Shown here one piece after another: positions 57,805 through 64,000 of a stretch of 64,000 bases of DNA. The notes beneath the pieces were generated by a model, which was not told where the DNA came from, ran no database searches, and worked only from the letters and a program-made list of their open reading frames with translations. Origin of the DNA: Annulohypoxylon bovei var. microspora (lineage: Eukaryota > Ascomycota > Sordariomycetes > Xylariales > Hypoxylaceae); the NCBI GenBank assembly GCA_022836615.1, contig MU405211.1:434001-498000 (forward strand), in the 5' to 3' direction. Position 1 is the first letter of the stretch; every line of letters starts with the position of its first letter. A program made the position numbers and the translations under genes.

Positions 57805-60800
57805 AGGAAGAAGAACAAGTGGGAGGCAACATCCAATATCCAACATCGATGGGTAATGCCTCTCAGAAAAAAACTAAAAGCTTTGTATACTAAGGGCCCG
57901 ATTGAATTACGGCAAACCGGCGTTCCGGATGGGATAGAGGATAAAAAATACCCTCTAAATGCATGATGCATTGAATGGCGTTTGACGAAGATAGGAATAA
58001 ACAAGAATCCACTCCTCGGTGCAATTGTTCGGTCCATTTGAAATACGCAAGCGTGCGATTCGTGAGGGAATTATGTGATCAACAATCAACAGGTTTCCTT
58101 CGTCGCTACCTGGATATCGCGTACTGTGGGAGGTGGACTCGGCGGATATATGTCGTTGGTCAGGCTGAATGCGTTTCGATCTCATAACCGAGGAACTTAC
58201 GCGGCTCGATCGATGCAATCAATCTACGAAATAGCCTCAGCGGAATGTTGGAACCAGGACATTGCATATGCTGCTTGGCTAGGCGTCCAATCAGCCATAT
58301 TGGCTAGTTCAGCTCTGTCTCACTTCCATTGTTTGAATATCCGTCCCTAGCAGAATATGTATTGGAAAAATGATATGCTATTTCTGGCAGCGCGCAGAGC
58401 CTCTTCGATACTCCCGATGTGTCTTGCCGGTTCGTCCGAGTGTTCGGTTTTCAATGTTAAACCCCTGAGGTATAAGGTAGGGTGGATTACGTGGCAACAC
58501 GCTTTCTGACCACTATTCAGAACATTTCCAATGGTCAGGACGTTAGTGAATTCGTAATGGTAACCGACGTATGATATTCCTGTTGGACTTCCCTTACGTT
58601 GTGGCGGCTCAACGTAGATGTTGGCTTAGAACTCTAAGCGGTAGCGAACAAGCCTATTGGAACTATAGACTAAGTCGAAGCTCGCTAATGATCACCTAGG
58701 GCTAACTGTTTCTACTCATCCATGGGACTTTTGATATTTTTTTCAATGCGCCCATCGGGCTGGACTACAAGGCTAGCAAGATTCTAGGATGAGATGCGAT
58801 GTAGTTCTGAGAAATGCACAATCCCACGCTTCTGGCAGCATACGTTACCTCGGAAGCATCCGCCCAAAAATATCCCCCCCTCCTGTAAACTTTTGCATGG
58901 GGTCCCCCTAGCAACTTTTTGACCAGGCATTTTTGCCGCATTTAGGCTAAATGGCTGCATTGCAAATAACCTACGATGATCCACCGGTCTAGAATTCGCA
59001 CCTGACAGATTTGGGCAAGCTGAAAGTCTAAGATTCCAGAATATTTGCCCAAACTAACCAGCGGCGGACTTGCTTAACACGTGTGTGCGTTGTACGATAC
59101 TATGTAAGCGAACAAAATCAACGGCTTCTTCTGAGGCTCATAGCCTAGCCTACATATATACCTAGTAATTTTTATGGAATGTCGATCTCGTGAGTCGTGA
59201 ATAGCGGTCCGAGGAGCCCAATCCTTTGAAATTCAGGGGGTCCCACAAGGCCAGCTCTCGAAGCTAGCGCCCCAATTCCCCAGATCTGGGGGTAAACTAA
59301 ATTTCTCCAACTACACTATAGTTGGTAAAAACTCACGGGGATCTGCAACTTACTGGAGATATCTGTTTAACCACGTCCTTAACATCGTTGGTAAAACTAG
59401 CATGCCGAGGTCTAGTGACACGGCTACCCATAACCTAGGTATAAGCGGTGTGATAATGCTTCGGTATAATTCAATGACGAGACGGGATCGGTAGCAAGAG
59501 CTTAGTGGTCACTAAGAACGAGTCTACTGATTTAGACAACTCTGCCAACGCCTCACCATCACCTAACTAGGATAATGAGCCGTTATGGAAGCGACATATG
59601 GCTTACTGGAGACTTCAGCTACTGCAATTCCATCGTATTGAGGATCGTTAAGAATTATCAATTCTTTTCTTACATACTCAACATCTACATGCCATTGTCC
59701 GGCTTTGCGGGACGTCACTCCGGGATGAGTTATCTGCTGGTTAACAGCTGTGCTCTTCGCCATGCACCAAGCTGGTTACCAAATCGAGGACCCCTGTCGT
59801 GTCCTTCGTTCCTTTTGAACTCCTTCCTCAACTATCTAGATGTATTAGGTTACCTACTCGTCAGCTTGAGGTGGAATGACTTGCATCCATAGGTACAATA
59901 GTTGGTTACAAGCTACTGCAGAACACCGTATGATTAGTTATTCATCAACAATCTACCCGATAGGGCATGTCGTAAGCTATCGACATGACGAGAGCCACTG
60001 GAGATCAAAGAAGGTAAACGCCAAGCCGTATTAATTTAACTCTACTACTACCGCCGCAGAAGAGTCCGGATCAGATATAGTACCACCCCAACTATAGCAT
60101 ATTATTCTGTGTAATTGAGCAGAAGCTTTGAATAATGGTTTCTTCTCTTGAAGAGTTTTTTTCGAAGTATCACCGATCTCAGTGATCAGATCTGCTAACC
60201 ACATGAACATGTACGCGTTTGGTAATAGAGCTGATCTCCTGCGGCCATTCCACGTTACTTCGCTGCACTGCAACCTACATCTTGTCATATAAGCGGTAGA
60301 TCAATATGTTCTAGCCAAGGTGTGGGCGGCGGGTTCCATTTTAGTAACAGTTGAATCGACAATCAGATTCCTATTTTGCTACATCTATTAACTAACAAGG
60401 CACTCAACTCTTTTAGGAGTTTAAGGGTTTGCTACTATCTCACCCAGACGAGAAAATATCTCCTAAAGGTCCTGACGTGCATGAATGATATCTAATTGAT
60501 TTTGCCTAAATAGAAGTCAAGGAATTATATTCTGGGTCGTCTCCGACACCGTGGAACCGCTTGGTCTAGGCTAGAACGAGAATAGACAATCATATAGTCT
60601 TACGGAATTCGGAACACAAGCTGTTAATGAAGGTGTGCTAGAGACAATCTGAACTGAGTGTGAGTGATCATCTTGAAACAACGACACCGTCCTATGCGTT
60701 TTTTGTCGCTAGAATAGCACGACACCACCAATAAACCACCAATAGGAGGAATAGGCGAGCTTGGAATAGGATAACTTACACAACCCAAGAATTCAGGTTC

Positions 60801-61958
60801 GTCTTTCTCGTCCCGCGGTGGGATCAGACCCAGGATATCGGTGTTACTGGACGAGTATTTCCCCGCAAATTCATTATATCCAACCAAAGATAGTTCGCAT
60901 CGTACTTGTTGAGAACGACTCGTCACACACGGCATCTGCTACAATACTATGTATATCCAGAACGGATTGCTATGCGTTCTGGAAGAGTTCCAATGCTTCT
61001 GGGTCCCAGTCAATCCAACTGTTTACCTACCTAGGTATCATATCAAATCGTGACATGGTCGCCCGGTCGAAAGCCCGGCGATGGCTGCCCTCCTGCAGAA
61101 TTATCCCGGGCACGGTAGAAGATCTACTACTACCTCGACGGTATGTAGAATGAGAGTCTATGACAAAGACAATATCCTTCCCGAATTCAGGTGCACTACC
61201 GAGCAATATCGGAAAACGAGTACCCTGCTGCAAGACATACCAAACGGGTTGTTGTTCGACCTGATATTACGGGTGGCGTTGCTACTCGGCCGGGTTCCAG
61301 TCAGATCGTTCGTGCTCAGCGCATCCAGAATTTGGTTCATTAACCGAGATGCAATTTTTCCCTCTTTTTTTTTTTTTTTTCTCGGATCCTGAATTCCTTG
61401 CGCGGTACCTAGGTCCTAGACGTCCACGGGCTATCCCCTGTCAACCTACCTCTACCCCCCTCGCCCCATTGACTTACTTCCCCATGGCACCACAGGGGAA
61501 CTAGGCATGGGGCAATGGGGGTAATGGGGTAAGGCGGACCCGCACCCACTCACACGTACTATGTACTATATGGGCATCTCACCACGAGAAGGGTCCCCAA
61601 TTCCAGATATCGCGTCTAGGATGCGAGATGGGCTTGGACGAGCTACGGGCTCGGTGCAAATTCTGTTCGAGTGAACACCTCTACCGGTCCGCTCGCCCGC
61701 AATGGCACCCTTGCTACGGGTCCTGGTCTTCTCATATATCAGGGCAGCTGTCCCTTCGAGCAATCCTGTTCCGGGCTCTCGCTGTATGTACGTAGGTCTG
61801 TCTTACACGCGACGTCTCTACCCTCTCAACCTCAGAGACCAAGCTTCTTAGCAAGCGGCACCGGAGAGCCAGCACGCGTCTCTCTTGGCTTAAGCATCTC
61901 GACATAGTCGCCACTCGCCACTCGCGCAGCTCGAAAGTCGCGACTAAAACCCGTCACA
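57805..61958. other. Gene-free stretch (4.1 kb)
   Basis: No supported gene on either strand. Frames are short and carry no recognisable motif; one ATG-started 66-codon frame on the minus strand at 59563-59763 has protein-like composition but no partner exon. A run of T at about 61363-61380 and CCTAGGT motifs near 61027 and 61407 are present. The last few hundred bases form the transporter promoter and 5' UTR. Confidence 0.5.
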
Positions 61959-63810
61959 ATGGCGATCGGCGCCATCGCAGTGAAGGCGCCCCGCAAGAAT
62001 GAGATAACGCAGGCGCAGGAGGAGGCGCCGGCCTTCGAGAAGGTCGACTGGAAGCGGGATCCCGGCCTGCGGAAGCTGTACTTCTACTGCTTCGTGCTGT
62101 GCGTCGCAGCGGCGACGACGGGTTACGATGGGTACGGCAGGCTCATAACATCATCTTCAGACGGGTAAACGTGCTAACTGGGTGGCTCGCAGCATGTTCT
62201 TCAACTCCGTGCAGGTTTTCGACTCGTGGAAGGCTTTCTTCAACGACCCCCAGGGCTCCCAGCTCGGTCTCCTGGCTGCGTTGTACCAGATTGGTAGCTT
62301 GGGCTCAATCCCCCTGGTGTAAGTCGTGGTTTTTCCGTCTTGCGCTGTGGCGATGTGAGGGTATGTGCTCTAACATATTGCAGACCTATACTCGCCGATA
62401 ACTATGGCCGGAAAGTGCCGATTATCGTTGGATGTGTGATCATGATCGTTGGTGCTATCCTTCAGGGAGTTGCCGGCAACATCAACACTTTCATGGGCGG
62501 TCGCGTGATGATGGGATTCGGAAACAGCTTGGCTCAGATCGCTTCGCCCATGTTACTGACCGAGATTGCCCACCCTCAACATCGTGGTCGTCTTACGGCT
62601 GTGTATAACTGCTTGTGGAATGCCGGCGCTATTGGTATATTTCACCCATTCAACATTCAAGGTGGACGAAAAATGCTGACTTCTTTTAGTCGTCACATGG
62701 CTGTCCTTCGGCACAAACTACATCCAGAACGATTGGGCGTGGCGTATTCCGGCCATCCTCCAGGCCCTGCCCTCCGTCATCCAGATCCTCTTCATCTGGT
62801 GGGTTCCCGAGTCGCCGCGATACCTCATGGCCAAGGACAAGCACGACCAAGCGCTCAACATCCTCGCCCACTACCACGCCAACGGCAACATCCACCACCC
62901 TACCGTCCAGTTCGAGTACCGCGAGATCAAGGAGACCATCAGGCTGGAGATGGAGAGCAAGTCGAACAGCAGCTACGTCGACTTCTTCAAGACTAAGGGA
63001 AACCGTTACCGGTTGGTGGTGCTCCTGTCCCTGGGCCTCTTCTCCCAGTGGTCTGGTAACGCCATTATTTCCAATTTTGCCAGCAAGTTGTACGACCAGG
63101 CCGGCATCACGGACTCGAACTCCAAATTCGGTGTAAGTTTTCTCCACTCTCGTAAATCCTCTATCCTCCACCCTTTATTTAAAGAGGCCCGTTTTCTAAC
63201 TCAGGTAATACCCATCTAGCTCTCCGGAGGCCAAACAATCCTCTCCCTCATCGTCTCGGTGACGATGGCGACGCTAGTAGACCGATGGGGTCGGCGGCCG
63301 ATGTTCCTGACGTCGACGGCGGGGATGTTCGGGGTGTTCATCTTCTGGACGCTGTGCGCGGGGCTGTACGGGGAGCACGGGTCGCCGGGGGCGAACTACG
63401 CGATGATCTTCTTCATCTGGCTGTTCGGCTTCTTCTACTCGATCGCGTGGTCGGGCTTGCTCATCGGCTACGCGATCGAGATCCTGCCGTACAAGCTGCG
63501 GGCCAAGGGCCTCATGATCCTCAACGTCATGGTCCAGGGCGCGCTGTGCCTCAACTCGTACGCGAACCCCGTCGCCTTCGAGGCCTTCGGCGAGAAGCAC
63601 AGCTGGAAGCTCTACCTCATCTACACCTGCTGGATCCTGTGCGAGCTCGCCTTCGTCTACTTCATGTACGTCGAGACCAAGGGCCCCACGCTCGAGGAGC
63701 TGGCCAAGGTCATCGACGGCGACGATGCGCCCGTCGCGCATCTGGACCTGGACCAGATCGAGAAGGAGGTCGCGATTGAGACGCACGACGATGTGCCGCA
63801 TAAGGTATAG
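61959..63810 (+). CDS. MFS sugar transporter, lactose-permease/hexose-transporter type (527 aa)
   Basis: Twelve-helix proton-sugar symporter of the plasma membrane. Five exons: 61959-62131, 62193-62318, 62384-62634, 62690-63132 and 63220-63810, all in phase with introns of 55-87 nt. Sugar-porter signatures appear in order: YDGMFFNSVQ at the end of helix 1, DNYGRK in the first cytosolic loop, GRVMMGFGNSLAQIASPML, PESPRYLMAKDKHDQAL after helix 6, QWSGNAIISNF in helix 7, DRWGRRP, and the variant VETKGPTLEEL after helix 12. N- and C-tails are cytosolic. It resembles fungal lactose permease-like (LAC12/HXT) proteins; substrate could be a disaccharide or hexose. The last exon is much richer in G+C than the first introns. 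Confidence 0.93.
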
Positions 63811-64000
63811 CGAGGCAAGTTAGTTTAGGGTCATGTTGGTTGTCATCATTGGTGGGATGTTTTCTAGCGACGTCTTGGTTCTTTAATGTTGTTGCCGGGC
63901 AGTATCAGGTTAAATTGTTGCATGAGCGAGACGACGCTTCTTATATGCTCGATACCCTCACTACTGCGAAATTCGCATGCATGCTACCTCCTCTCCGTCA
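63811..64000. other. 3' flank of the transporter
   Basis: Short non-coding tail to the window edge; nothing else seen. Confidence 0.5.

Overview
This window looks like nuclear chromosomal DNA from a filamentous ascomycete (Pezizomycotina, most likely a Sordariomycete). The evidence is short introns (about 50-190 nt, most with GTRNGT donors and CTAAC-type branch sites), fungal-type single-copy housekeeping genes on both strands, an intron-containing tRNA, long intergenic stretches seeded with short CCTAGGTA palindromes, and one extremely AT-rich block bounded by inverted repeats that resembles a mutated transposon. All gene structures were built by hand by joining reading frames at splice signals with matching phase.

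Left part (1-20 kb): the 3' two thirds of the Ras-regulated adenylate cyclase gene, a tRNA-Gly(CCC) with intron, a giant (~2,270 aa) low-complexity charge-patterned protein, a 4.5 kb stretch with no convincing gene, and a small single-pass membrane protein.

Middle (20-36 kb): an RBR-type E3 ubiquitin ligase with long coiled coils, a small basic conserved-type protein, a seven-helix DUF6536-like membrane protein, a 525-aa protein with a Cys/His-rich N-terminus, and the 49-kDa subunit of respiratory complex I. Gene-poor DNA separates these.

Right-centre (36-53 kb): a dense housekeeping block: a family-2 glycoside hydrolase (with a splice-phase problem exactly at the acid/base glutamate), MCM4, coatomer zeta, SUA5, COG4, THO complex subunit 7 and tubulin cofactor A. 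MCM4/zeta-COP and SUA5/COG4 are divergent pairs sharing promoters; MCB boxes (ACGCGT) lie upstream of MCM4. Between COG4 and THOC7 sits a ~1.5 kb inverted-repeat element with an almost pure A/T core.

Right end (52.6-64 kb): an HSL-type alpha/beta hydrolase with telomeric repeats inside an intron, a secreted BBE-type FAD oxidase that appears to need a 5-nt microexon, COX17, a 4 kb gene-empty stretch, and a sugar/lactose-type MFS transporter.

I found no CRISPR array, prokaryotic operon or clear biosynthetic gene cluster. The most unusual items are the giant repeat protein, the microexon, the GH2 junction, the intronic telomere repeat and the inverted-repeat element.
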